DNA of 64,000 nucleotides from positions 62,001 through 126,000 of the forward strand of contig OZ220224.1 in NCBI GenBank assembly GCA_964291485.2, given 5' to 3'. The notes beneath the pieces are model-generated. The model worked only from the letters and a program-made list of their open reading frames with translations, had not been told where the DNA came from and did not search any database. The translations under genes were made by a program, and so were the position numbers. The DNA comes from Kistimonas sp964291485 (GTDB lineage Bacteria; Pseudomonadota; Gammaproteobacteria; Pseudomonadales; Endozoicomonadaceae). This document shows positions 7,189 through 16,431 of the stretch, one piece after another; positions within the stretch are counted from its first letter, which is position 1; every line of letters starts with the position of its first letter.

Positions 7189-9618
7189 GTGACCATCACC
7201 ATTATCGCGGAAAAGCGTGACCAGGCGCAGCAGATTGCGACGGCCATGGGCTGGCGGATGCAGAAGGAGCTGGCGACCGGTTCGTTGGAAGGACAGCCGG
7301 TAGCGCTGGTCTGGGCGTCTGGTCATCTGCTGGAAATTCGTGAACCCCAGGAATTGAAGCCGGATGCTTCCTGGAATAATCCGGCCACCCTGTTACCGAT
7401 TCCTCGCCAATTTGATCTGCGGCTGACCCGCCGCAGCGGTCGAGGCAAAACACCGGCGCAATACTACAAAGTCATTCGGGATCAGCTCCGGCATGCCAGT
7501 GAAGTGATTGTCAGCACCGACCCTGACCGTGAAGGCACCGCCATTGCCTGGCATTTGCTGGAGGCCTGTCGATATCGAGGTCCGGTACGGCACGCCTGGC
7601 TGGTGGACGGGCTGGATCGGCAGGCGGTTCGTAACACCTTTGCACGTCTGAAAGGCGGTGATGAAATGAAGTCCTGGTTCCGGGCATCAGAAGCCCGAGC
7701 GAGGGCGGACTGGAGCTACCAGTTCGCCGTACGGTCACTGACTTTCTATGCCCGGGGCGGCGCCATGGGGCCGAACCTGGGGCAGGGAGGTGGACGTGAA
7801 TCCGTTGTTTCGGTCGGCCGTGTGCAGACGCCCACACTGGCACTGGTGGTGGAGCGTTGTCGTGAGATCCGGCATTTTGCGCCGACCGATCATTTTCTGA
7901 TTAATGGGCATTTTACGGTTTCTGACCGGTCCATCGAGGCTCGTTACCATCCCCCCGTGACGACTGAAATTATTGATGCTGCACCAGCCGGTGTTACCTG
8001 GGAGCCCAGTCGGCGTATCGCCAAAGAAGGCGACCCGGAACCGCTGGATACACCATTATTTACTGGTGAGCGGGAGGTGCAGGCGTTCAGGCAGCGGTTG
8101 TTGCAGGCGGGTGATCAGGCGACAGTTATCCAGAGCAGGGAACGCAACAGCCAGCGTAATCCGCCATTGCCGTGTGATCTGGCCGAATTCCAGGCAGAGA
8201 TGCACAAGGCGTGTGGTATGACGGCTGCGGCTGCACAGAAAGTGCTGGAAAAACTCTATAATGATGGACTGGTCACGTACCCCAGAACAGAACATGCAGA
8301 GTTACCGGATTCACTGTATGCGCCTAATGAGCGCAATCCAGTGCTTGAACACCTGACACAGATACCGGAATTTGCCCGGCAGGCACAGATGGCCCGTGAT
8401 ATACACGACGGAAACCATCAACACTATCCCGCCAGAAAGCCCGCCTGTTTCACCAGCAAACCGATGGAGCACTATGGCATTATTCCTACCCGCAAATCGG
8501 CCAATCTGTCGTCTATGAACCGTGAGGCGCAGATGGCGTACCGGATAGTGGCGCGACGTTATCTACAGGCGCTTTGGCCAGCGGCCAGCCTGCGGGAGCA
8601 AAAACTGGCTTTCCAGGTTCCCGTGCCGGATCTTCTGGGTCATCCGGCAAGCCGTTTCACTACGTCTCGCACCGAGGTGGTTGACCCGGGGTGGATGCAG
8701 GCCTTCCCCCGTCAAAATGACAATGAAGATGAGACGGCTGAACGTTACCAGGCGATCATCCCGGTACAGCAGGGCATGCTGGCACCGTTGAAGCGGGTCG
8801 ATATTGTGACACGAACGACTCGGCCGCCGGCGTATTACACCGACAGGACACTGATCAAGGCGATGAAAACGGTGGGGCGCTTTGTCAAAGACCCGAAATT
8901 GCGGCGTATCCTGCGGGAAAGTGCCGGCATTGGTACGCCCGCTACCAGAAGTACCATCCTTGAGACCTTACTGGCGCGTAAATTCATTGTGCGTAAAGGC
9001 AGTCGCCTTGAATCAACGGCCAGTGGAGAGTCGCTGGTGGACTGGTTGCCGATCTGGATGACCAGTGCAGAGACGACGGCCGTCTGGGAGGATTATCTGA
9101 CCCGGGTCTGTGAGTTGCGTAATGATGACAACCTTGCCTGTGAAAAACGGGATCGTTTTGTTTACCGTCAAATTGATCGTCTGGAGAGCTGGTTGCAGGA
9201 GTTACAGGGTTCGCTGGCGGATAAAGTCAGAGTCCAGAGTCGTACACGATTTTCGGGCAGTGGCACGCCAACGCCCAAGATGGTGGCGTATGCACGCAGT
9301 GTCAGCCGGCAGGCGGGGGTACCGTTGCCGGATAATGTGCTGACCGATCGACAGGCCTGCAGTACCTTCATTGATACCCATCGGGCTCAGGCTTCACAGA
9401 ACCGTGCACCGACGCCCAAAATGCTCGGCCTTGCCCGAAAACTGGCGCAGGAACGACAATTGGGTTTACCGGAAGATATTGCTTCCAACTTTGAGGCATG
9501 CCGGGCTTTTATCGACAGTCAGCTGGGTAGCCGTCAGCAGCAAACCTCCGCTAATAAACCGCGTCAGGAAACCCGTCCTCGACAGGCGACAAGGCGACAG
9601 CGGAGGGGAGCACAGTGA
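7189..9618 (+). CDS. topB: DNA topoisomerase III-type type IA topoisomerase
   Basis: I take the GTG at 7189 as start, because AAGGA lies about 6 bp upstream and translation then begins VTITIIAEK, the toprim strand; an upstream in-frame TTG at 7162 has no such site. The 809-residue product has the toprim acidic motif (STDPDREGTAIAWHLLE) and the catalytic tyrosine Tyr364 in LVTYPRTEH, so it is a strand-passing type IA enzyme. Unlike E. coli TopB, the C-terminus carries two copies (about residues 690-725 and 735-775) of a module beginning TPKM and containing ...PLPD/GLPED...ACxxFID, and a basic tail. It overlaps the next gene by 4 bp. Confidence 0.88.
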   Translation: MTITIIAEKRDQAQQIATAMGWRMQKELATGSLEGQPVALVWASGHLLEIREPQELKPDASWNNPATLLPIPRQFDLRLTRRSGRGKTPAQYYKVIRDQLRHASEVIVSTDPDREGTAIAWHLLEACRYRGPVRHAWLVDGLDRQAVRNTFARLKGGDEMKSWFRASEARARADWSYQFAVRSLTFYARGGAMGPNLGQGGGRESVVSVGRVQTPTLALVVERCREIRHFAPTDHFLINGHFTVSDRSIEARYHPPVTTEIIDAAPAGVTWEPSRRIAKEGDPEPLDTPLFTGEREVQAFRQRLLQAGDQATVIQSRERNSQRNPPLPCDLAEFQAEMHKACGMTAAAAQKVLEKLYNDGLVTYPRTEHAELPDSLYAPNERNPVLEHLTQIPEFARQAQMARDIHDGNHQHYPARKPACFTSKPMEHYGIIPTRKSANLSSMNREAQMAYRIVARRYLQALWPAASLREQKLAFQVPVPDLLGHPASRFTTSRTEVVDPGWMQAFPRQNDNEDETAERYQAIIPVQQGMLAPLKRVDIVTRTTRPPAYYTDRTLIKAMKTVGRFVKDPKLRRILRESAGIGTPATRSTILETLLARKFIVRKGSRLESTASGESLVDWLPIWMTSAETTAVWEDYLTRVCELRNDDNLACEKRDRFVYRQIDRLESWLQELQGSLADKVRVQSRTRFSGSGTPTPKMVAYARSVSRQAGVPLPDNVLTDRQACSTFIDTHRAQASQNRAPTPKMLGLARKLAQERQLGLPEDIASNFEACRAFIDSQLGSRQQQTSANKPRQETRPRQATRRQRRGAQ

Positions 9619-10742
9619 CGAATAAAACGATTGTGCTCGCGGGGGGCGGCCATGCTCACGCCTTACTCTTGCATCAGCTGATCCGTAAACCCTTGCCCGG
9701 AGCACAGGTGGTGATGGTGTCGCCTGATCGGTATACGCCGTATTCCGGCATGTTGCCAGGACTGATTGCAGGTCAATACCAACCAAATGAAATGCATATT
9801 AATTTGGCTGAACTGTGTCGTCTTGCAGGGTGTGAGTTTGTTCAGGGGCATGCCGTTAAACTGGATGCTGACAATGCCATTCTCAGTATCGACGGCGGCC
9901 GTGGTTTTCATTATGACTGGTTATCCATCAACACCGGTTCATTGCCACAGAGTCCCCCGGGTTTTGGTCAGTCTGATCGGGGTATGACGGTGATAGGGGT
10001 GAAGCCCGTCAAGCAATTCCTGTCATGGCTGGAAGATCTTGAAGTTCAGCTGCCGGTCTTGCCGTCTTTTGCACTTGGGGTTCTGGGGTTAGGGGCAGCA
10101 GGTACTGAGGTGGCGTTGGCGCTTGAGCAGCGTCTCTGCCAGCGTTTTCCCGGTGTTGCCATTCACCTGGTGGGAGCGGGTGGCGTAGTGGCCGGGTATC
10201 CCCTCACCGTACAACAGTCTGTCCGTGAGCAACTGGCCGCTCGAAATATCCGGCTGCATGAAAATGTCCAGGCGTCCCTGGTTCCGGGTGGTTTGCAAAA
10301 CGGGCAGGGTAAAACGATATTCCTGAATGCCGTGGTGCTGTGTACTTCGGCACGACCTGATGGCTGGTTGCAGGGCAGTGGTCTCACCGTTAATGAACAG
10401 GGCTTCGTACTGGTGGACAATGCCCTGCGCTCACTCAATTATCCGAATGTCTTTGCTGCCGGCGATATAGCAACGCTGTCGTCACAACCTCATCCGAAAT
10501 CAGGTGTTTATGCAGTTCGCCATGCCGCAGTACTGGAAGTCAACCTGCGACACTTGCTGATGGGCAAACGCACTATCGCCTATAAGCCACAACGCCAATC
10601 TCTGGCACTTCTTAACATGGCGGATGGTTGTGCCATTGGGGCACGGGGAACTGTTACGGTAGCAGGACGCTGGGTCTGGCGGTGGAAACACTGGCTAGAC
10701 CAGCGTTTCATGAAACAGTTTCCCCGTGGGTTTCAGCGATAA
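9615..10742 (+). CDS. SelD-partner-type FAD-dependent oxidoreductase, stand-alone
   Basis: A 375-residue flavoprotein starting at GTG in a GTGA overlap with topB. The FAD motif is VLAGGGHAHALLL, and the second nucleotide-binding motif is LGLGAAGTEVAL; VFAAGDIA is the C-terminal FAD site. The GGGHAH signature with SPDRYTPYSGMLPGLIAG matches the pyridine-nucleotide oxidoreductase family that is usually fused to, or encoded beside, selenophosphate synthetase SelD. No SelD domain follows here: the protein ends after the oxidoreductase fold. A type II NADH-dehydrogenase-like activity is possible. Coupling to topB may be only transcriptional. Confidence 0.8.
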   Translation: MTNKTIVLAGGGHAHALLLHQLIRKPLPGAQVVMVSPDRYTPYSGMLPGLIAGQYQPNEMHINLAELCRLAGCEFVQGHAVKLDADNAILSIDGGRGFHYDWLSINTGSLPQSPPGFGQSDRGMTVIGVKPVKQFLSWLEDLEVQLPVLPSFALGVLGLGAAGTEVALALEQRLCQRFPGVAIHLVGAGGVVAGYPLTVQQSVREQLAARNIRLHENVQASLVPGGLQNGQGKTIFLNAVVLCTSARPDGWLQGSGLTVNEQGFVLVDNALRSLNYPNVFAAGDIATLSSQPHPKSGVYAVRHAAVLEVNLRHLLMGKRTIAYKPQRQSLALLNMADGCAIGARGTVTVAGRWVWRWKHWLDQRFMKQFPRGFQR

Positions 10743-10743
10743 C

Positions 10744-11691
10744 CTAGTTATTGTTGTTTTTTTCGATGCTGATGTCCTGATGATTCTTTTCATCGGGTTT
10801 TATGGCCAGAATCGAACAGTCGACACCGGCAAAGACGTTCTCTGCCGTATTACCCACAACAAAGGCGGCCAGCCCGGTTCTGCCTGCCGTGCCCATGATA
10901 ACCAGATCTGCCTTGATGGACGCCGCCAGTTTCTGAATTTCATGGGAAGCACGGCCCCTCATCAGGTGGCATTGTGCCGTGTCACCCATGCCGTTGGTGG
11001 TGACCAGTGCGTTGAGACGATCCCGGTTGGTCGTTTCTGTTTCCTGCAACAGATCGCTAACCTGCTCGCGAGACATATTGATGAATGGGCCCTGAAGGCG
11101 ATCTTCACCATAAAGATCCCAGACATGCAGTACATGCAGGCTGGCTTTTTCCTGCAGGGCCAGGTGGTCAGCACAGGCCAGCAGTTTTCGGTTGAGAGCG
11201 ATTTGTTCCGGTGTATCGGTGCTGGTGTCGAGGGCTACAAGAATGACGGGCGCCGTTGTTGTTTGTTCGCGGTCTTGATCCTGCATCATCCAGACCGGGC
11301 AGGGGCAGCGTCGTAGCAGATTCAGGTCATTGCCAGTCAATTGTCGTCTGTTGAAAACGCCACTGGGCTCCGCCAGCTTGACGACCAGGTCATATTTTTC
11401 GGTTTCCACCAGGCGGATTATTTCATGAAACGGATGGCCGCAGATCTGCCGTGTGGTCACAGAAATACCTGCGTCCATAGCGGGCTGAGCGATAGCCAGC
11501 AGGTGTTCATCCCAGAAAGACTGAAAGTCATCCCGTGAGAGCAGTGGATTTTCAAACCAGGCCGGCTGAACAATGCTCACAAAGGTCAGTGCCGCCTGGT
11601 TGTCGGCTGCCAGGGTAATGGCCTGCGCCAGTTCCGCCTTACTGGTATGGGCGTTGGTGATGGCGACCAGAATTTTTCTGAATTCCTGCAT
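10744..11691 (-). CDS. uspE: Universal stress protein UspE, tandem domain
   Basis: A 315-residue protein with two Usp domains (about 1-150 and 160-305), the size and arrangement of UspE. Each half begins with a beta strand of the type KILVAITN / PVILVALDT. The second has the nucleotide-binding tail MGTAGRTGLAAFVVGNTAENV, matching the G-2x-G-9x-G(S/T) motif. An AGGAGA ribosome site precedes the ATG. Usp proteins help survival under growth arrest, oxidative stress and DNA damage. It is convergent with the flavoprotein gene, with almost no gap. Confidence 0.9.
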   Translation of the reverse strand: MQEFRKILVAITNAHTSKAELAQAITLAADNQAALTFVSIVQPAWFENPLLSRDDFQSFWDEHLLAIAQPAMDAGISVTTRQICGHPFHEIIRLVETEKYDLVVKLAEPSGVFNRRQLTGNDLNLLRRCPCPVWMMQDQDREQTTTAPVILVALDTSTDTPEQIALNRKLLACADHLALQEKASLHVLHVWDLYGEDRLQGPFINMSREQVSDLLQETETTNRDRLNALVTTNGMGDTAQCHLMRGRASHEIQKLAASIKADLVIMGTAGRTGLAAFVVGNTAENVFAGVDCSILAIKPDEKNHQDISIEKNNNN

Positions 11692-11865
11692 TCGGTTCTC
11701 CTCCCGTTTATTCTCATGGTAGTGATTGCATCACTGTTTCGGGTTGACGGGCATCAATGACCGGAATACTGGCTTGGTGCCGGTTTGCTTTCTGATAGTA
11801 TTCAGTGATCGGGTTGTTTACCGATACTACAGGGAACGGTGGATGTTCGTCAGTGGAGAAGTGGT

Positions 11866-12159
11866 ATGTCGTTTTATCGCTGGCAGGGTAAAGACCTTGT
11901 GATTGGCTGCCACCTGCAGCCCCGGGCCAGTAAGGATGAATTTGCAGGGCTGCATGGTGACAGCCTGAAAATCCGGATTAAGGCACCGCCGGTCGAAGGC
12001 AAGGCAAATGCTTACCTGATGAAATTCCTGGCGAAATGTTTTGGCGTACCGCGTCGGAATGTTGAGATTATCGGGGGAGAGTTGAGCCGGGAGAAACGTA
12101 TCAAAATTACTGCGCCAGCGACCCTGCCTGAAGCACTGGGTATTGATACTGGCGAATAA
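11866..12159 (+). CDS. DUF167/YggU family protein
   Basis: A 97-residue protein from the ATG at 11866, preceded by GGAGAAG; an in-frame GTG at 11839 would add nine residues. The sequence LQPRASKDEFAGLHGD, IKAPPVEGKANAYLMKFLAK and GELSREKRIKI is the full-length YggU/DUF167 signature. The family is conserved and structurally known, but its function is not established. It lies about 80 bp before a zinc-finger membrane protein gene. Confidence 0.88.
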   Translation: MSFYRWQGKDLVIGCHLQPRASKDEFAGLHGDSLKIRIKAPPVEGKANAYLMKFLAKCFGVPRRNVEIIGGELSREKRIKITAPATLPEALGIDTGE

Positions 12160-12237
12160 TGACAGAAACTGTTGTACTATTTATGAACAGTACGGTTTTA
12201 TGGATAACGCACCGAGAGCTTGGGAAACGACTCTGAA

Positions 12238-12951
12238 ATGGATAGCACGATGATTGAAACCCAGATTCCCTATATCGCTATTGTCGTTTGCATCGCACTG
12301 TTGGCGACCCTTGCCGTGGCCGTCGTCTCGCGTATACGCAGGGACACCGGCGTGCATATTCGCAAACCTTTCTTTGATGGTTCGGAACGATCGTTCTATG
12401 GTCTGCTGGATGTGGCGGTCAGGGAACATTTCTGCCTGTTCCGGAATCCAGCACTGGGCGAGGTGCTCTTTACCGACGAGCAGCAGCGCCCGATGTCCGC
12501 GCGTTTCCGAAAGGCCCGTGTTGACATTCTGTTGTGTGAACGTCGTTCGCTGGCGCCACGTTGCGCAATTCTGCTGGCGGATCGCAGTACCAAGAAAGGG
12601 CGTCGTCGCATTGACCAGATGCGGGTCTGGTTTGACAAGGCTGGCCTTCCGCTGCTGGTCTACGAGACGGGCGGCATGCTGGATGTTCGCACGTTGCGGG
12701 AAGATGTTTACATCGCGACGGGTATAGAGCATGGACATCAAGGCAGTGAGGTGATCGGTTCTGCTTCCGTACGCAAGGCGATCAATGAACAGCCACCGCG
12801 GCCGGAAACCCGGATTTGCGGCAAGTGTGGTGGTGGCATGGCACGTCATACCCTGAAGCAGGGTAAGCATGCCGGACGGGAAGCCTGGATCTGCAGCAGT
12901 TATCCTGAGTGCCGTACAGCAGTTATGATTCCCGGTAAAATATCTAGCTAG
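12238..12951 (+). CDS. Membrane-anchored DUF2726-like protein with topoisomerase-type C4 zinc finger
   Basis: About 237 residues from the ATG at 12238 (in-frame TTG at 12220 and ATG at 12250 are alternatives). One N-terminal transmembrane helix (IPYIAIVVCIALLATLAVAVV) anchors it. The middle (about 45-170) resembles DUF2726, a restriction-endonuclease-like fold with SFYGLLD...RFRKARVDILLC...IDQMRVWFDKAGLPLLVYE. The C-terminus is a C4 zinc finger (CGKCGG...CSSYPECR) of the kind found at the end of bacterial topoisomerase I. Nucleic-acid binding near the membrane is likely; nuclease activity is inferred from fold only. Confidence 0.8.
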   Translation: MDSTMIETQIPYIAIVVCIALLATLAVAVVSRIRRDTGVHIRKPFFDGSERSFYGLLDVAVREHFCLFRNPALGEVLFTDEQQRPMSARFRKARVDILLCERRSLAPRCAILLADRSTKKGRRRIDQMRVWFDKAGLPLLVYETGGMLDVRTLREDVYIATGIEHGHQGSEVIGSASVRKAINEQPPRPETRICGKCGGGMARHTLKQGKHAGREAWICSSYPECRTAVMIPGKISS

Positions 12952-12956
12952 TTGCC

Positions 12957-12993
12957 TAAGGCAGTTTCCTGATATTTAGGGACTGCCTTTTCC
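12957..12993 (+). terminator. Rho-independent terminator
   Basis: AAGGCAG pairs with CTGCCTT, and the stem extends through T-A and T-G/C-G pairs around loop TGATATTTA. TTTTCC follows. It ends the zinc-finger protein transcript. Confidence 0.7.
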
Positions 12994-13156
12994 TTGCTTC
13001 CTCTGAAACTTTTAAATAATCCCGCTTCAAATTGGCGTTAGTTCTCGTGACTCATACCGGGGAATTCAGTTGGTCAGACAGACTTTCCAGTTTTGTTAGT
13101 TAGACTAAACGCTGCCTCCTTGCGCTTTTCATAACGCCACCATAAGCTTCCCGCCT

Positions 13157-13525
13157 ATGGATATGTCATTACTGAAATCACGACGTCAAAAGCATCAGGG
13201 GCTTTATATAGCCTGTCTGGCGTTGCTGGTTGTCATGACAATCTGCCTGGTTCAACGCGCCGGGCTGGTAATGGCCTGTCCGACAACGGTGACCGTGAGT
13301 GATCTGGCTCAGCAGAATTCAACGGCTGTTGCCGATGCTGACGACTGCGAGCTCACCGACCATCTGTTACGCGGTGGTGAAATCATTGAACTGCCCGTGC
13401 TGTTGTCACTGTTCACCGTTATTTTTCTGATTACCCTTCTTCAGCGCACAGGCTGGCATATCCTCTCTTCGTCTGATCCTCCAGTGGTCAGGCGTCATGT
13501 GCTGTTCTGCATTTTCAGGGAATAG
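13157..13525 (+). CDS. Small two-helix membrane protein in ScsA-like position
   Basis: A 122-residue protein with a hydrophobic helix at about 17-40 (YIACLALLVVMTICLV) and another at about 78-97 (LPVLLSLFTVIFLITLL). Three cysteines lie in or after the helices (MACP, DDCE, FCIF). It precedes scsBCD on the same strand with a 78-bp gap. In enterobacteria scs operons begin with a small membrane protein, ScsA, of about 120 residues; size and position agree, but I cannot confirm homology by eye. A role in metal or thiol stress is inferred from neighbourhood only. No strong ribosome site is visible. Confidence 0.6.
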   Translation: MDMSLLKSRRQKHQGLYIACLALLVVMTICLVQRAGLVMACPTTVTVSDLAQQNSTAVADADDCELTDHLLRGGEIIELPVLLSLFTVIFLITLLQRTGWHILSSSDPPVVRRHVLFCIFRE

Positions 13526-13603
13526 ATAGCAATCCAACGTCTGCAGGGTTGGTGGCTCTTGGTAGCCGCCATGATATTTGCTGTCTATGGATTTTGTAGA
13601 ACG

Positions 13604-15700
13604 ATGAAAAAACAGTTTTTTGTGGGGCTGGTCATGCTGTGCCTGCTCCTGATGTCGCGGGTCGGTTTTGCGCTTAGTACCGAATGGCTGGTGAGCCCGC
13701 AACAGCCGAATGCCAAGGTACGTTTGCTCCTGACGGGTGAAACGGATCCGGTTGCCGGAACAGTGATGGGTGGACTGGAAGTCCAGCTGAATGATGACTG
13801 GAAAACCTATTGGCGATCCCCCGGGGAAGGTGGAATTGCCCCTGAAGCGAAGTGGCAGGCGTCTGATAACCTGAAGCAGGTCGAATGGCTCTGGCCATTG
13901 CCAGAGCGTTTTGAATTACTGGGCATACATGCGCTTGGCTATAAGAAGAGCATCGTGTTTCCTCTGGTGTTCCACATTGAGGATTTCGACCAGTCCGTCA
14001 GATTGTTGGGTGATTTCCGTCTTTCCTCATGCACAACCATTTGTGTTCTGTCTGATTATTCGCTGGATCTCTCATTTGTCCCGTCAGCGTTAAAGCCTGA
14101 TACGACAGCCGCTTTTGCGGTTGATAAGGCGATGTCACGCGTGCCGGCATTCATGCCGGATGGTGGTTTTGGAAATGTGGCAGCACTCTGGTATGACAGT
14201 CGTCAGATATTACGTGTCACCGCAGAGCGCAATGAAGGCTGGAAAACGCCGGATGTGATCGTTGATGGTCTGGAGGATGTGATCTTCGGTGTGCCAGATA
14301 TTCACTATAAGGGCGAACAGCTGACCGCGACCATTTCTGTGAGCAGCTGGTTGGGTGATGTTGATCTTACTGACCAGAACCTGGCGGTTACCCTTGTCAG
14401 TGGCGACTATGCGAAAGAGATTCCTGTGGTTGCCCGGCAAGGCACAATGGTTGATGATTTCAGCGACAATAGCCTTTTATATCTGATCGGCCTTGCTTTC
14501 CTCGGGGGGCTGATACTGAACTTGATGCCCTGTGTGCTGCCCGTGTTAGGCATGAAGGTTTCTTCACTGGTGATGGCTTCGGGACAGTCTCAAGGACAGG
14601 TCCGCCGTCAGTTTCTGAGTGTCGCTGCGGGCATTCTCTTTTCCTTCTGGTTACTGGCGGCAGGTCTGTTAACGCTCAAGGCGTTTGGCACCCAGATTGG
14701 CTGGGGTATCCAGTTTCAGAATCCCTGGTTCATTGGATTTATGGTGCTGGTGACCACGGCGTTTGCAGCAAACCTGCTGTCCTGTTTCGAAATCCGGTTG
14801 CCGATCGCCTGGTCATCAAGAATTGCCCAGGCGGGTGATGATGGCCTCGCAGGACACTTTATACAGGGAATGTTTGCAACCCTGCTGGCGACGCCATGCT
14901 CCGCGCCTTTCCTGGGCACCGCGGTGGCCTTCGCACTGGTGTCAGATCCTTTTACCTTGTGGATGATCTTTACAGCACTGGGTATTGGTATGGCTGGCCC
15001 CTATTTGTTGGTCTCTCTCCGGCCGAGTCTGGTTCGTCTGTTACCGAAACCCGGTCCATGGATGAATGTCCTTCGTCGTGTATTGGCGCTGCTGTTGCTG
15101 GGCACCACATTCTGGCTGATTAGTCTCCTGCGCAGTCATATGTCGATTATCTGGGTGCTGCTGGTAGCAACAGGGCCTGTGTTGCTGCTGGTTTTCTCAA
15201 TGATTCGCAGTCGTCAGCCGACTGTCGGACGAAGCCTGGCTTTTGTTGCTGCATTGTTTCTGTCGCTTGGACTGGTCATGTCAGGAGGCTGGTTCCTGGG
15301 TGCTTTTGAAAAGAGCTCGCAACAGGAGTCGGTATTGAACTGGGCACCGTTTGAGGAAAGCGAAATAGCCTCCCACGTGACGGCCGGCAAAGTGGTATTT
15401 GTTGATATAACGGCTGACTGGTGTATCACCTGTAAGGCTAACAAGGTCAGTGTACTGAATCGGGGTGCTGTGTCTGAGGCACTCAATACGCCGGATGTCG
15501 TATTGATGCAGGGAGACTGGACACGCCCTTCTGAGGTTATCAGTCAGTTTCTCAATAAACACAACCGCTATGGTGTGCCGTTCAACATTGTCTATGGACC
15601 CGGTGCAAAAGAGGGTATTGCGCTACCGGTGCTGTTGACCCGTGAGAGTGTCCTGAATGCGTTGCGTCAGGCGGCAGGTAAGCAGGGGGATGGAGCATGA
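13604..15700 (+). CDS. scsB: ScsB, DsbD-family membrane thiol reductase
   Basis: Start chosen at ATG 13604, because a signal peptide (MKKQFFVGLVMLCLLL...GFA) begins there; 698 residues. Domain order: a periplasmic alpha domain (about 25-280, with cysteines in SSCTTICV); a DsbD-like membrane core with LMPCVLPVLGMKV and TPCSAPFLGTA, whose cysteines carry electrons across the membrane; and a C-terminal thioredoxin-like domain with CxxC in TADWCITCKANK. It passes reducing power from cytoplasmic thioredoxin to ScsC and partners, protecting periplasmic thiols from copper or peroxide. Its stop overlaps the scsC start (ATGA). Confidence 0.92.
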   Translation: MKKQFFVGLVMLCLLLMSRVGFALSTEWLVSPQQPNAKVRLLLTGETDPVAGTVMGGLEVQLNDDWKTYWRSPGEGGIAPEAKWQASDNLKQVEWLWPLPERFELLGIHALGYKKSIVFPLVFHIEDFDQSVRLLGDFRLSSCTTICVLSDYSLDLSFVPSALKPDTTAAFAVDKAMSRVPAFMPDGGFGNVAALWYDSRQILRVTAERNEGWKTPDVIVDGLEDVIFGVPDIHYKGEQLTATISVSSWLGDVDLTDQNLAVTLVSGDYAKEIPVVARQGTMVDDFSDNSLLYLIGLAFLGGLILNLMPCVLPVLGMKVSSLVMASGQSQGQVRRQFLSVAAGILFSFWLLAAGLLTLKAFGTQIGWGIQFQNPWFIGFMVLVTTAFAANLLSCFEIRLPIAWSSRIAQAGDDGLAGHFIQGMFATLLATPCSAPFLGTAVAFALVSDPFTLWMIFTALGIGMAGPYLLVSLRPSLVRLLPKPGPWMNVLRRVLALLLLGTTFWLISLLRSHMSIIWVLLVATGPVLLLVFSMIRSRQPTVGRSLAFVAALFLSLGLVMSGGWFLGAFEKSSQQESVLNWAPFEESEIASHVTAGKVVFVDITADWCITCKANKVSVLNRGAVSEALNTPDVVLMQGDWTRPSEVISQFLNKHNRYGVPFNIVYGPGAKEGIALPVLLTRESVLNALRQAAGKQGDGA

Positions 15701-16431
15701 AACAATTGCTGAAAGTCATAACACTATTTGTTCTGACATCCATAGTACTGATGTCAGGTACCGTCACAGCTCTGGCGAACCCGGCAGAGACTCAGAGCAC
15801 ATTGTCAGACAATCTGGAAACCGGTGATTCACTCAATCAGTGGATGAAAGCTCGTCGTCTCATGGAACAGTGGGCTATCAGAACACACCATCAGGCATTG
15901 TTTGAAAACCCTCATGATCCGTTTCAGGGAAAGAAAGGTGCCCAACTGACCATTGCCTACTTTTTTGATTACAACTGCGCTTTCTGTAAAAGACAGGATG
16001 CGGTGTTGCAGAAAATCATCCAGCAATTTCCGCAGGTGCGTATTGTCTACAAAGACATGCCCATTCTGGCTGCCTCTTCGTTTGAAGCGGCAGAGCTGGC
16101 GCTGGCGGTTTATCGTCAAACACCGGGGCAGTATGGCGACTTTCATCGACGTCTCATGTCAAAACCCGGAGCGCATACCAGTCGCTCAATTCAGGCAACA
16201 CTGAAAGCAGAGAAGCTTGATCCCAACGTGCTGAAAAAAGCCATGGGTCCAGATGTAACGATGCACCTGTACCAGAATCTTGGTCTTGCCGAAGCGCTGG
16301 GTATTGGAGGGACACCCTCGTTGGTTTTCCCGGATCAGATTGCTATTGGATTTAAAGATGAACAGGCATTGACGGATCTGATTCAAACTTATCTGCAAGG
16401 ACAAGGCCGCCATGAAAAAACGTCTGGGTAA
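15697..16431 (+). CDS. scsC: ScsC, DsbA-family periplasmic thioredoxin-fold protein
   Basis: A 244-residue protein with an N-terminal signal peptide (to about residue 27, ALANP). A polar N-terminal region of about 60 residues may form the oligomerisation arm known in some ScsC proteins. The thioredoxin fold begins at LTIAYFFDYNCAFCKRQD, giving active site CAFC, and the cis-proline is in IGGTPSLVF. It is kept reduced by ScsB and acts as a reductase or isomerase of periplasmic proteins. It overlaps scsB by 4 bp and scsD by 20 bp. Confidence 0.9.
   Translation: MKQLLKVITLFVLTSIVLMSGTVTALANPAETQSTLSDNLETGDSLNQWMKARRLMEQWAIRTHHQALFENPHDPFQGKKGAQLTIAYFFDYNCAFCKRQDAVLQKIIQQFPQVRIVYKDMPILAASSFEAAELALAVYRQTPGQYGDFHRRLMSKPGAHTSRSIQATLKAEKLDPNVLKKAMGPDVTMHLYQNLGLAEALGIGGTPSLVFPDQIAIGFKDEQALTDLIQTYLQGQGRHEKTSG

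Noticed and set aside
10726..11316. 196-codon plus-strand frame opposite uspE
   Set aside because: The minus-strand frame is a complete UspE; the plus frame is its shadow.
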